This document shows positions 22,758-31,229 of a stretch of 64,000 bases of DNA, in pieces. Numbering within the stretch: the stretch's first letter is position 1; every line of letters starts with the position of its first letter. The stretch is from Actinotalea sp. Marseille-Q4924 (GTDB lineage: Bacteria; Actinomycetota; Actinomycetes; Actinomycetales; Cellulomonadaceae). Under the pieces are notes generated by a model that worked only from the letters and a program-made list of their open reading frames with translations, was not told the origin of the DNA and ran no database searches. A program made the translations under genes and the position numbers. The stretch spans positions 868,001-932,000 of the forward strand of contig NZ_CAKAKB010000003.1 in the NCBI RefSeq assembly GCF_916618755.1. Direction: 5' to 3'.

Positions 22758-23270
22758 TCAGGAAGGGCCTGGCGGGCCACCCTCCTCACCGCTGACGAAG
22801 TCGTCGGGACTCACGGTGTCCAGGAAGGCCCGGAACTCCTCGACCTCCTCCTCCTCCCCCCGCTCCTCGACCGGCAGGCCGGACTCCTCCAGGACCGCGG
22901 GTGCACAGAGCACCGGGCTGCCCGTCCGGACCGCGACGGCGATGGCGTCCGAGGCCCGGGCGTCGACCCGGCTCCCGTTGTCCAGCACGAGCGCCGCGTG
23001 GAACACCCCGTCCACGAGGGCGACCACCTCCGAGCGCACCAGGCCGACGCCGGCGGCATCCAGGGTCGCGGCGAGGAGGTCGTGGGTCATCGGACGCGGC
23101 GGAACCGCGCCGCTCTGGGCGGCGGCGATCGCGGTCCCCTCCGTGAGCCCGACGACGATGGGCAGGAGCCGCCGCCCCTCGATGTCGAGCAGCAGCACCA
23201 CCACCTGGTCCAGGGGCGCCTGCCGGCGCACACCCAGGACCTCGAGCTCCACCAGGTCGTCGTCGCTCAC
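22758..23270 (-). CDS. Bifunctional nuclease domain protein (DUF151)
   Basis: This 170-residue protein fits the bifunctional nuclease (BFN/DUF151) domain: LEVLGVRR at the start, VVLLLDIEGRRLLPIVVGLTEGTAIA, then MTHDLLAATLDAAG, VDGVFHAALVLDNG and VDARASDAIAVAVRTGSPV. These conserved stretches are strung through the whole chain, and a Glu/Gly-rich tail follows. The mycobacterial orthologue is Rv1829, located between the two MerR genes exactly as here. GTG 23270 is the start; GGAG lies only two bases upstream, which is close spacing. Cellular role is not settled. Confidence 0.88.
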   Translation of the reverse strand: MSDDDLVELEVLGVRRQAPLDQVVVLLLDIEGRRLLPIVVGLTEGTAIAAAQSGAVPPRPMTHDLLAATLDAAGVGLVRSEVVALVDGVFHAALVLDNGSRVDARASDAIAVAVRTGSPVLCAPAVLEESGLPVEERGEEEEVEEFRAFLDTVSPDDFVSGEEGGPPGPS

Positions 23271-23371
23271 GGCTCCACGCTACGTCCGATGGCCCGACGG
23301 CGGCACCCGCTCCGACGGGCCCTGCGCCGTCGACCGCTCCGTCCACGCGGACGGGGTCCGGGCCGGAGGCG

Positions 23372-24202
23372 TCAGGGCGCGAGGTCCGCCACGCCCGCGC
23401 GCACCATGGCGGTGTGCAGCCGGCCGCACAGCTCCCCGACCTCCGCGGCCACCGACGCGGCCCTCGCCGGGCCGCCCGTCCGCTGCGCACGCAGGGGCGC
23501 CACGATCTGGTCCACGACGGACACCTGCCGGTCGGCCGCCGCGCGGAAGGACCGCAGGTGCCGCACGTCCACGCCGTGCTCCTGCAGGGCGGCCGCAGCG
23601 AGGACGACGTCGCGCGCCCACGCGGGCAGGTGACCCGACGGTGCCACGTGGACCACGCCGGCCTCGACGAGCGCGGTCACGAGCGCGGGGTCGACGCCCG
23701 TCTCCTCGGCGAGGGCGTCGACGGTGAAGCGGACCCGGCCGCCCTGCCCCGTCCGCTCGCCGTCCCGGGTCGCCAGGCGGGGCACCACGGGCTCCGCGGA
23801 CTCCCCCGCGTCGAGCGCGGCGAGCTGGTCCCCGATGACCTTGAGCGGCAGGTACCGGTCCCGCTGCTGACGCAGCACGTAGCGCAGGCGCTCGACGTCG
23901 GCCGGGCTGTACTGGCGATACCCGCCCGCGGTGCGCCTCGGCTCCACGAGCCCCTGCTCCTCGAGGAAGCGCAGCTTGGACGGCGTCACCGTGGGGAAGT
24001 CCGGCCGGAGGTCCGCCAGGACGTCCGAGATCCGCATCGACGGCTCGCGGGACAGGCCGGGCGGCCACGCCCGTTCGACCTGCTGCCCGTCACCGCCGAG
24101 CGGGGCGGGAGCGTGGGCCGTCCCCCCCGGCCGCGCGCTCTCCGCGTCGCGCTCCTGCCGGCCGACCCGGTGCGCCGCGGCGGCGCCCGAGCCGGACGTC
24201 AC
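23372..24202 (-). CDS. ftsR: MerR-family regulator, FtsR-like (Rv1828 orthologue)
   Basis: The 276-residue product has a low-complexity N-terminus of about 55 residues, then a MerR DNA-binding domain (MRISDVLADLRPDFPTVTPS, FLEEQGLVEPRRTAGGYRQY) and a second HTH-like C-terminal part (FTVDALAEETGVDPALVTAL). This matches FtsR of corynebacteria, an activator of ftsZ, and Rv1828. GTG 24202 overlaps the garA stop as GTGA, so the two are translated together. A start at the internal ATG before RISDV is possible and would remove the variable leader. Confidence 0.85.
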   Translation of the reverse strand: MTSGSGAAAAHRVGRQERDAESARPGGTAHAPAPLGGDGQQVERAWPPGLSREPSMRISDVLADLRPDFPTVTPSKLRFLEEQGLVEPRRTAGGYRQYSPADVERLRYVLRQQRDRYLPLKVIGDQLAALDAGESAEPVVPRLATRDGERTGQGGRVRFTVDALAEETGVDPALVTALVEAGVVHVAPSGHLPAWARDVVLAAAALQEHGVDVRHLRSFRAAADRQVSVVDQIVAPLRAQRTGGPARAASVAAEVGELCGRLHTAMVRAGVADLAP

Positions 24203-24699
24203 GACCGGGCGCCCTGGTCGCCGGACGCGCGCGCCGGGCTCGGGTGGAAGGTCATGCGGAACTTGCCAATCTGCACCTCGTCACCGGCCCGCAGCACCGC
24301 CTGCTCGATCCGCGTGCGGTTGACGTAGGTGCCGTTGAGCGAACCGACGTCGCGCACGACGAACCCGGCACCCTCCCGGACGAACTCCACGTGCTTGCGC
24401 GAGACGGTGACGTCGTCGAGGAAGATGTCGGCGTCCGGGCTGCGACCCGCGACGGTGCGGTCGGCGTCCAGGAGGAAGCGCGCCCCGGCGCTCGGGCCCC
24501 GCTGCATGACGAGGAGGGCGGACGTCGGCGGCAGGGCGGCCACGGCCGCCTTCTCCTCGCCGGACAGCCCCGCCGGCGAGACGTCCTGCTCGACCGGGAC
24601 GATCACGCCCGGACCGAACGACATGGTCGTGTCCGCCGAGGCCCAGCGCGGGTCCTCCGGCTCACGTCCGCGCGGGTCCTGCGCGTCACCCTCGGTCAT
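24199..24699 (-). CDS. garA: FHA-domain metabolic regulator GarA/OdhI
   Basis: The 166-residue protein carries a C-terminal FHA domain with the phosphothreonine-binding residues in place: GRSPDADIFLDDVTVSRKHVE and VRDVGSLNGTYVNR (about residues 85-130). The N-terminus has a DTT motif at residues 23-25, in the region where mycobacterial GarA and corynebacterial OdhI are phosphorylated by PknB/PknG. Unphosphorylated GarA inhibits 2-oxoglutarate dehydrogenase and glutamate dehydrogenase. It leads the garA-ftsR-BFN-merR run. No gcvH lies upstream, unlike in mycobacteria. Confidence 0.93.
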   Translation of the reverse strand: MTEGDAQDPRGREPEDPRWASADTTMSFGPGVIVPVEQDVSPAGLSGEEKAAVAALPPTSALLVMQRGPSAGARFLLDADRTVAGRSPDADIFLDDVTVSRKHVEFVREGAGFVVRDVGSLNGTYVNRTRIEQAVLRAGDEVQIGKFRMTFHPSPARASGDQGARS

Positions 24700-24879
24700 G
24701 GCTCCTCCTCGGCGTAGCGGTCGTGACCACTGCGACGGATGGTCCGCTCACCCGAGCGGACCGCTGACGGGACGCCCGGAGGACGACCGCGCACGCGCGA
24801 CCTGCCTCCAGGGCCCGCCGGGGGCCGTCCGACGCGGGTCACGCCCACGTCCGGCGCGGTCCCGCGACGGTGCAGCCAC

Positions 24880-24885
24880 AGCCTA
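24880..24885 (-). promoter_or_regulatory. Candidate -10 TAGGCT for the garA operon
   Basis: TAGGCT on the minus strand lies in the 248-base gap before garA and would give a leader of about 175 bases. The -35 match (TGCCGA) is weak. The rest of the gap shows no gene. Confidence 0.3.
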
Positions 24886-24947
24886 TGCGCAGGCCAGGCG
24901 ACTCGGCAGCCCCGGGTCGCCCCGACCGACGGCGTCGCGGCACCGGA

Positions 24948-25781
24948 TCACCCCTCCGGCGGCACGGGGGTCGCGAACCGCGGCGCGACGGGCTCACGCG
25001 TGGCCGACACCTCGACCTCGTCCATCTCCGTGACGGTCGTCGTGCCGCCGACCCCGCGCACCTGCGCCATGGCGCCGCCCGGGATCTGCAGGGCGCTCGC
25101 CATCGTGGACGGGTCGCCGATCGCGCGCCACCGGTACGGGGGCTCGATCGTCTGACCGTCCGCGAGCATGACGCCCTCCGGACCCTCGACGAAGTAGCTC
25201 GACGCGGTGAGCCGCACGTCGTTGACCTGGACGGCCTCGGCGCCGGCGTTGCGCAGCTCCTCCAGGACGTTGTACAGCGTCAGCGGAGGGATCTGACGCT
25301 CCGTGACCCCCAGCGTGATCTGCACACCCGGGCCTACCGCCGGGAGGCGACCGGCCAGGATCCCCTGCACGCGGGCACGCTCCTGGGCTGCCTCCCGGGC
25401 GGCCAGCTCCGTGTCGGTGCCCGTCACGAGCTCCGCGCGCTGGGACCGCAGCGCCGCCACCTCGCTCTGGAGCTCCTCGCCCCTCTGGGTGACCTCGTCC
25501 AGGATCCGCACGAGCTCGTCCTGGCGCAGCGAGGCGAGCCCGTCGTCCCGGTTCTGCTGGACCTGCACGACGAGCGCGAACCCGACGAGCGCCGCCAGGA
25601 GCGCGACCGCCGCCTGCGCCTTGGTGGCGCGGGGCGCCAGCGCCCGGCCCAGGGTGCGCCAGGACCCGCTCACGGTCGGCGCGACGTCGTCCGCGGGCGG
25701 GGGCACGGCGTGGTCCCGGGAGCTCTGCTCCCGGTCCGGGGGCGTCTGCCCCTGGTCCCTGCGGGGGTCGTCGGCGGTCAT
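24948..25781 (-). CDS. DUF881 family membrane-anchored protein (Rv1825-like)
   Basis: The 277-residue protein has a charged cytoplasmic N-terminus, one membrane helix (AVALLAALVGFALVVQVQ, about residues 55-72), a coiled-coil segment (LVRILDEVTQRGEELQSEVAAL) and a DUF881 extracytoplasmic domain with LYNVLEELRNAGAEAVQVNDVRL. DUF881 proteins occur in pairs flanking an Sbp-like protein in actinobacteria; the Rv1823-Rv1825 set is linked to cell-envelope functions in mycobacteria. The ATG at 25781 overlaps the sbp stop by four bases. Confidence 0.85.
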   Translation of the reverse strand: MTADDPRRDQGQTPPDREQSSRDHAVPPPADDVAPTVSGSWRTLGRALAPRATKAQAAVALLAALVGFALVVQVQQNRDDGLASLRQDELVRILDEVTQRGEELQSEVAALRSQRAELVTGTDTELAAREAAQERARVQGILAGRLPAVGPGVQITLGVTERQIPPLTLYNVLEELRNAGAEAVQVNDVRLTASSYFVEGPEGVMLADGQTIEPPYRWRAIGDPSTMASALQIPGGAMAQVRGVGGTTTVTEMDEVEVSATREPVAPRFATPVPPEG

Positions 25782-26110
25782 GCCCGGAACAGGTGCCGCC
25801 GGATGGCGGCGGCGTTGGAGAAGATCCGGATCCCGAGGACGACGACCACCGCCGTCGACAGCTGGGTGCCGACGCCGAGCTGGTCGCCGAGGAAGACGAT
25901 GACGGCCGCGACGACGACGTTCGACAGGAAGGAGACGATGAAGACCCGGTCGTCGAAGGTGCCGTCCAGGAGCGCCCGGAGGCCACCGAAGAGCGCGTCG
26001 AGGGCGGCGACGACCGCGATCGGCAGGTAGGGCTGCAGCACGGCCGGGACCTCCGGCTCGAGCACCAGGCCCACGAGGGCACCCACGAGCAGCCCGAGGA
26101 TCGCGATCAT
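25778..26110 (-). CDS. sbp: Small basic protein Sbp-like membrane protein (DUF1290)
   Basis: This 110-residue protein is almost entirely hydrophobic, with three membrane helices (AILGLLVGALVGLVL, PIAVVAALDALFGGLRALL, VVVAAVIVFLGDQLG) and the family phrase GTFDDRVFIVSFLSN. Only the C-terminus is basic (IRRHLFRA). It is the Rv1824 counterpart between two DUF881 genes and overlaps both by four bases, indicating tight translational coupling. Function is unknown beyond the conserved context. Confidence 0.88.
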   Translation of the reverse strand: MIAILGLLVGALVGLVLEPEVPAVLQPYLPIAVVAALDALFGGLRALLDGTFDDRVFIVSFLSNVVVAAVIVFLGDQLGVGTQLSTAVVVVLGIRIFSNAAAIRRHLFRA

Positions 26111-27021
26111 GAAGCCCCCTCCTGCGCCGGCGTCTCCGTCGACGATGTCACATCGACCGTGGTGGTCGCGTACCGCAGCCCGCGCGCGGAGCCCGCCGGC
26201 AGATCGAGCTCCTCGGCGGTGCTCACGGTGGCGGTGATGCCGTAGGTGCTCTCCAGCGACACGAGCGTCGCCGCCGCGGAGGACCGGGCGAACCGGGTCT
26301 GCATCGTCGCCGGGTCCCCCACCGCCTCCACGCGGTACGGCGCGGTCAGCGGGACGAAGTTCACCCAGATCGTCTCCCCCGCCGTCCGGACCGTCGTCAG
26401 GGACGTGAGCCGCTCGCCGTTGACGGCCATCGCCTCGGCACCTGCGGCCCAGAGCGCGTTGACGACCATCTTGAGGTCCACGTCCTGCACGCGGCTCTCC
26501 GGGTCCGCCGCGCCCTGCTCCAGCACGGCGCCGTCGTCCAGCTCGACGACCAGCCCCGGCCCGCCGACGGGGACGGCCCCCGCGAGCAGCTCCAGACGGC
26601 GCAGCTCGGCGACGAGCGTCGGGTCGGAGACACGGAGCAGCCGCTCCTGCAGCTCCGCGATCTCGTCGCTCAGCTGCCTGCTCGTCGTCTCCAGGTCGTC
26701 GCGCTCGGCCGTCCGGTCGGTGATCTCCTCGACCAGGAGCGCGCGCCCCTCGTCGACCGCGGCCGCGGGCGCCCGCAGCGACAGGATCGCCGTGACGGTC
26801 AGGAGGCCCAGGAGCCCGCTGAGCACCGCGGTCACCATCCGACGCCGGCCACCGTCCTTGTCGGAGCCGCCCCCTCCGGACGAGGGCCGCGACGGGCCGA
26901 GTCGCACCGGCCGGTACATGACGTCGTTGAGCAGGCCCATGGAGGCGTCGACCGCCCGGGCGGGCGGGACGCCGTCACCCCGCCCGGTGGCCCGTGACGG
27001 CCGGGGCTCACGGTGGCTCAT
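26107..27021 (-). CDS. DUF881 family membrane-anchored protein (Rv1823-like)
   Basis: The 304-residue product starts at ATG 27021, which overlaps the upstream phosphatidyltransferase stop by four bases. It has a long basic, Ser/Gly-rich cytoplasmic N-terminus (to about 85), one helix (MVTAVLSGLLGLLTVTAIL), a coiled coil (RDDLETTSRQLSDEIAELQ) and the DUF881 domain with MVVNALWAAGAEAMAVNGER. The stop overlaps sbp. With the second DUF881 gene it probably forms an envelope complex around Sbp, an inference from conserved order only. Confidence 0.86.
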   Translation of the reverse strand: MSHREPRPSRATGRGDGVPPARAVDASMGLLNDVMYRPVRLGPSRPSSGGGGSDKDGGRRRMVTAVLSGLLGLLTVTAILSLRAPAAAVDEGRALLVEEITDRTAERDDLETTSRQLSDEIAELQERLLRVSDPTLVAELRRLELLAGAVPVGGPGLVVELDDGAVLEQGAADPESRVQDVDLKMVVNALWAAGAEAMAVNGERLTSLTTVRTAGETIWVNFVPLTAPYRVEAVGDPATMQTRFARSSAAATLVSLESTYGITATVSTAEELDLPAGSARGLRYATTTVDVTSSTETPAQEGAS

Positions 27022-27626
27022 GCGGTGACCGGTCCGCGCCGCAGCTCGCCCACCGCCTGCCGGACGTAGACGGCCCCGGCGAGCCAGTACAGGCCCATGC
27101 CCCACCACGCGAAGGCCCAGCCGACGACGCCAGCGGCGAGCCCGATGCCGTTGTCCCACCGGGCGAGCAGGAGGAGGGGGAACGCGTACAGGAGCGCGAA
27201 CGTGCCGGCCTTCCCCACGAAGTGGACCGGCAGCGGGCCGACGTGGCGCGCCATGAGGATCGCGAGCACGACCGCGAGGATGAGGTCGCGACCGACGACC
27301 GCGACGAGCAGGCCCGGCGGGACGACGTCCCGTGCCGTGAGCGCCACGAGCGTCACGACGATGAAGAGCCGGTCCGCCGCGGGGTCCAGCAGCTCACCGA
27401 GGCGCGACTGCTGGCCGAGCCGTCGCGCCAGCATGCCGTCCAGCCAGTCCGACGCGCCGGAGATCGCCAGGACGGCGAGCGCCCAGCCGTCCTGCTCCTG
27501 CGCGAGGAGGACCGCGAACACGGGGACCAGCGCGAGCCGCAGGGCGCTGATGACGTTCGGCACGGTGAGGACCCTCGACCCGGCCGACGGCGTCTCCGCG
27601 CCGCCGGGTGCACCGAGGTCGGTCAC
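27018..27626 (-). CDS. CDP-alcohol phosphatidyltransferase (PgsA2-like)
   Basis: The 202-residue membrane protein contains the complete CDP-alcohol phosphotransferase motif DG-x2-AR-x8-G-x3-D-x3-D, seen as DGMLARRLGQ and later GELLDPAADRL. It is preceded by VPNVISALRLALVP and has about five helices. Members condense CDP-diacylglycerol with glycerol-3-phosphate or another alcohol to make phospholipids. The position ahead of DUF881-Sbp-DUF881 matches Rv1822 (pgsA2). GTG 27626 was chosen with GTGGGG upstream; the longer frame adds an unrelated Gly/Arg-rich leader. The exact head group is unproven. Confidence 0.87.
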   Translation of the reverse strand: MTDLGAPGGAETPSAGSRVLTVPNVISALRLALVPVFAVLLAQEQDGWALAVLAISGASDWLDGMLARRLGQQSRLGELLDPAADRLFIVVTLVALTARDVVPPGLLVAVVGRDLILAVVLAILMARHVGPLPVHFVGKAGTFALLYAFPLLLLARWDNGIGLAAGVVGWAFAWWGMGLYWLAGAVYVRQAVGELRRGPVTA

Positions 27627-27833
27627 CGTCGCCCCACCGTCCTGTCCGGACCCGCCCCCCGACCTGCACCGGCCGAGGCGCGGGTCGCCCACCGCCCGTT
27701 CCTGCAAGACCGTGCGCCGTGCGCCCGACCTGCGACGATCCTACGGGTGCGGTGGTGCGTGCCCGGGACCTTCGACGCCCGGCTCGCCGCGGGGAGTCGG
27801 GTCCCGCGCCGCACCGCCTGCCATGCTGGGGGG

Positions 27834-28448
27834 ATGCTCGAGGTGCTCACGGCGACCGGTCTGGCGACCGCCGCAGGGCTCAACGCCGGGCTCCCGCTCC
27901 TGCTGCTGGGTGCCGCCGCCCGGTGGACACCGCTCGTCGACCTCCCCGTCGGCTGGACCTGGCTCTCCCAGGAGTGGGTGCTGGCAGTCCTGGCCGTGCT
28001 CGTCGTCCTCGACGTCGTCGCCGACAAGGTGCCGGGGCTGGACCACGTCAACGACCTCGTGCAGACCGTGGTGCGCCCCACCGCCGGCGGTCTGGCGTTC
28101 GGTGCCGGCGTGGGCTCGACCACCGTGGCCGTCGAGGACCCCACCGCGCTGTCCGATGCCGGGGTCTGGGTGCCGGTCGCCCTCGGGGTCGTCCTGGCCC
28201 TGGCCGTGCACGTGACCAAGTCGCTGTCACGGCCCCTCGTCAACGCCGCGACGCTGGGGGTCGGCGGCCCGGTCGTCAGCGCCGTGGAGGACGCGACCAG
28301 CCTCTCCCTCAGCCTCGCGGCGCTCCTCGTCCCCGTGCTCGTGGTGGTGCTCGTCGCCGTCGTCGTCGCCGTGGTGGTGCGCGTGACGCGCCGCCGCCGC
28401 CGACCCCCGCCGCGGGCTCGCGCGGCCCTCGACGAGCCCGCCCGCTGA
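27834..28448 (+). CDS. DUF4126 family membrane protein
   Basis: The 204-residue product has about five membrane helices, beginning MLEVLTATGLATAAGLNAGLPLLLLG. It has the DUF4126 phrases VADKVPGLDHVNDLVQT, VRPTAGGLAFGAG and PLVNAATLGVGGPVVS, and a basic C-terminal tail. ATG 27834 follows GGGGGG at four bases. It is divergent from the PgsA2-like gene. DUF4126 proteins are integral membrane proteins of unknown role. Confidence 0.8.
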   Translation: MLEVLTATGLATAAGLNAGLPLLLLGAAARWTPLVDLPVGWTWLSQEWVLAVLAVLVVLDVVADKVPGLDHVNDLVQTVVRPTAGGLAFGAGVGSTTVAVEDPTALSDAGVWVPVALGVVLALAVHVTKSLSRPLVNAATLGVGGPVVSAVEDATSLSLSLAALLVPVLVVVLVAVVVAVVVRVTRRRRRPPPRARAALDEPAR

Positions 28449-28511
28449 CGCGGCCGCCTTCCCGCCGACCCGACCGGGGCCGGCGTCCCGCACATGACGG
28501 AGGACTCGACG

Positions 28512-29540
28512 ATGCGTCTCGGACACCACCTCGGCTACTGGTCGGCCGGGCCGCCGGCCGGCGCGGCGGACCTCGTGCTGGAGGCCGACCGGCTGGGTGT
28601 CGACTCGGTGTGGACCGCCGAGGCGTACGGCTCGGACGCCCTCACCCCGCTCGCCTGGTGGGGCAGCCGGACCGAGCGGGTGCGCCTGGGCACCGCCATC
28701 GCGCAGATGTCCGCGCGGACCCCGACGGCGACCGCCATGGCCGCCCTGACGCTGGACCACCTCAGCGGCGGTCGTTTCACCCTCGGGCTCGGCGTCTCCG
28801 GTCCGCAGGTCGTCGAGGGCTGGTACGGCCAGCCGTACGACAAGCCCCTGGCGCGCACCCGGGAGTACGTCGGCATCGTCCGTGACGTCCTGCGCCGCGA
28901 GCGCCCCGTCGCGGCCGACGGCGCGTTCTACCGCCTGCCGTACGACGGCGGCACCGGGTTGGGACGGCCGCTGCGCTCCACGGTGCACCCGCTGCGGCCG
29001 GGCCTCCCCATCCACCTCGCGGCCGAGGGGCCGAAGAACGTGGCGCTCGCCGCCGAGATCGCCGACGGCTGGCTGCCCCTGTTCTACGCGCCGAGCGTCG
29101 ACGGGTTCTACCGGGCGGCGCTGGCCGAGGGCTTCGCGCGGCGGTCCGCGGACCTGAGCCCGGCGGACCGCTTCGAGGTGAGCGCGACCGTCCCCGTCGT
29201 GGTGGACGACGACGTCGAGCGCGCGGCCGACGCGGTCCGCCCCTTCGCAGCCCTCTACATCGGCGGCATGGGCGCCCGGACGGCGAACTTCCACCGGGAC
29301 ATGGTGGAGCGGCTCGGGTACGTGAAGGAGTGCGAGACGGTGGCTGCGCTGTACGCCGACGGGCGACGGGGCGAGGCCGCGGCGGCTGTCCCGACGTCCC
29401 TCGTGCAGGACATCGCGCTCGTCGGTCCCCCGGCGGCGATCCGCGACCGGCTCGCCGCCTGGCGCGGGACGGTCGTGACGTCGCTCCTCGTCCAGGGTGA
29501 CGTGACCGCCCTGCGGACGCTGGCCGAGCTGCTCGCCTGA
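28512..29540 (+). CDS. LLM-class F420-dependent oxidoreductase
   Basis: This 342-residue protein has the luciferase-like TIM barrel: ADRLGVDSVWTAEAYGSDALTP, RLGTAIAQMSARTPTATAM, LDHLSGGRFTLGLGVSGPQVVEGWYG and IHLAAEGPKNVALAAEIADGWLP. The last of these is the phrase of the F420-dependent subgroup. It should use reduced F420 (or FMN) in hydride transfer; substrate unknown. ATG 28512 is chosen because GGAGG ends eight bases before it; ATG 28494 lies upstream of that site. Confidence 0.87.
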   Translation: MRLGHHLGYWSAGPPAGAADLVLEADRLGVDSVWTAEAYGSDALTPLAWWGSRTERVRLGTAIAQMSARTPTATAMAALTLDHLSGGRFTLGLGVSGPQVVEGWYGQPYDKPLARTREYVGIVRDVLRRERPVAADGAFYRLPYDGGTGLGRPLRSTVHPLRPGLPIHLAAEGPKNVALAAEIADGWLPLFYAPSVDGFYRAALAEGFARRSADLSPADRFEVSATVPVVVDDDVERAADAVRPFAALYIGGMGARTANFHRDMVERLGYVKECETVAALYADGRRGEAAAAVPTSLVQDIALVGPPAAIRDRLAAWRGTVVTSLLVQGDVTALRTLAELLA

Positions 29541-29546
29541 CGCGGG

Positions 29547-31229
29547 TCAGACGAGGCGGCGCGTGGCCGAGCCGGTGAGCCGGAGCCAGCGGTAGCCGTA
29601 CCCCTCGAGCGGGACCTCGGCCGAGCCGTCGGACGCGACCGCGACCTCGCCGTCGGCGAGGAGGTCGACGAGTCGGTGCCCCTCGCCCGTGTGGTCCGGA
29701 AGCCGCAGGGGCACGGCCACGGGGTCCGAGGAGAGGTTGTGCACCGTCACGACCGTCGCCTCGTCGACGGAGCTGCACAGGGCCAGGACGGACGGGTGCG
29801 GCTGCTCGAGGACGTGGAGGGGGGCCCAGCCCATCTCCGGGCACTCCCTGTACCGCCTGACCAGGAGGGACAGGAAGGAGAGCAGGGAGTCGGGGTCGCG
29901 CCGCTGCAGGCTCACGTTGACGAACTGCGGGCCGAAGCCGCCGTCGGGCGGCTGCGTCGGGAGCTTGCGCGCCGGCGCCGAGGAGAACCCGCCGTTCGGC
30001 GCGTCGGACCACTGCATGGGCGTGCGGACGGCGAGCCGCCCCGGCACGTCGAGGTTCTCCCCCATCCCGATCTCCTCGCCGTAGAAGAGCGTCGGTGTCC
30101 CGGGCAGGGCGAACATGAGCGAGTACACCAGCCGGATGCGGCGCGGGTCACCGCCCAGCATCGGGGGCAGCCGGCGCCGCAGGCCGCGTCCGAAGAGCTG
30201 CATGTCCTCCTCGGGCGCGAAGGCGGCGAACACCTCCTGCCGGTGCTCCTCGGACAGCTTGTCCAGCGTCAGCTCGTCGTGGTTGCGGACGAAGTTGGCC
30301 CACTGGCAGTCGCGAGGGATCTGCGGCCGGGAGCCCAGCGTCTCGGCGAGCGGCCTGGCGTCCTGGCGCGCCAGGGCCAGGTACATCGCCTGGTTGCCCA
30401 CGAAGTCGAAGAGCATGGTCAGCTCCGTGCCGTGGCCGTCGCCGAAGAAGCGCACCGCGTCCTCGTACGGCAGGTTCACCTCCCCGAGGAGGATCGAGCT
30501 CCCGGAGCGCCGGCTGATGAACTGCCGCAGGGACGCGAGGTACGTGTGCGGGTCGCCGTAGCGGGACTCCTCGCCCTCGTCCATGCCGATGGTCTCGATG
30601 AGGAACGGCACCGCGTCCACGCGGAAGCCCGAGATGCCGAGCTCGAGCCAGAACCCGATCATCTTGGCGATCTCGTCGCGGACCCTCGGGTTCGCGACGT
30701 TGAGGTCGGGCTGGTGCCGGTAGAAGCGGTGCAGGTACCACTCACCGGTCTTCTCGTCGAGCTCCCAGATGCTGTCCTCCTGGTCCGGGAACACGACCTC
30801 GGCGGACGTGTCCGGCGGCTCGTCGGAACGCCACACGTAGAAGTCCCGGTACGGGTTGTCGGTGCTCTTGCGTGCCTCGACGAACCACGGGTGCCGGTCG
30901 GACGTGTGGTTGACGACGAGGTCCACGATGACACGCATGCCCCGGTCCTGGGCCGTCCGCACGAGCTCGACGACGTCACCCAGGGTCCCGAGCCGCCGGT
31001 CCACGCCGTAGTGGTCGGAGATGTCGTAGCCGTCGTCGAGGTTCGCCGTCGGGTAGAACGGCATGAGCCACAGGCACGTCACCCCCAGCTCGGCGAGGTG
31101 GTCGATGCGCTGGCTGAGGCCCTGGAAGTCGCCGATGCCGTCGCCGTCCCAGTCCATGAACTTCTCGACGTCCACGCAGTAGACGACGGCGTTCTTCCAC
31201 CACAGGTCCGAGGTGTCGGTGATCTTCAC
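29547..31229 (-). CDS. GH13 alpha-amylase-family enzyme, trehalose-synthase-like
   Basis: The 560-residue GH13 protein starts WWKNAVVYCVDVEKFMDWDGDGIGD and has the seven-region layout. DLVVNHTS is present, as are the nucleophile Asp in GFRVDAVPF (about 206), the acid Glu in LLGEVNLPY (about 250) and the stabilising Asp in VRNHDELT (about 318). YGEEIGMGEN and a C-terminal beta domain follow. Length and the DGYDISDHYGVD phrase place it near trehalose synthases, which interconvert maltose and trehalose, but a related hydrolase or transferase is possible. GTG 31229 overlaps the LLM stop as GTGA. The convergent stop codons at 29540/29547 share CTGAC..GTCAG. Confidence 0.82.
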   Translation of the reverse strand: MKITDTSDLWWKNAVVYCVDVEKFMDWDGDGIGDFQGLSQRIDHLAELGVTCLWLMPFYPTANLDDGYDISDHYGVDRRLGTLGDVVELVRTAQDRGMRVIVDLVVNHTSDRHPWFVEARKSTDNPYRDFYVWRSDEPPDTSAEVVFPDQEDSIWELDEKTGEWYLHRFYRHQPDLNVANPRVRDEIAKMIGFWLELGISGFRVDAVPFLIETIGMDEGEESRYGDPHTYLASLRQFISRRSGSSILLGEVNLPYEDAVRFFGDGHGTELTMLFDFVGNQAMYLALARQDARPLAETLGSRPQIPRDCQWANFVRNHDELTLDKLSEEHRQEVFAAFAPEEDMQLFGRGLRRRLPPMLGGDPRRIRLVYSLMFALPGTPTLFYGEEIGMGENLDVPGRLAVRTPMQWSDAPNGGFSSAPARKLPTQPPDGGFGPQFVNVSLQRRDPDSLLSFLSLLVRRYRECPEMGWAPLHVLEQPHPSVLALCSSVDEATVVTVHNLSSDPVAVPLRLPDHTGEGHRLVDLLADGEVAVASDGSAEVPLEGYGYRWLRLTGSATRRLV

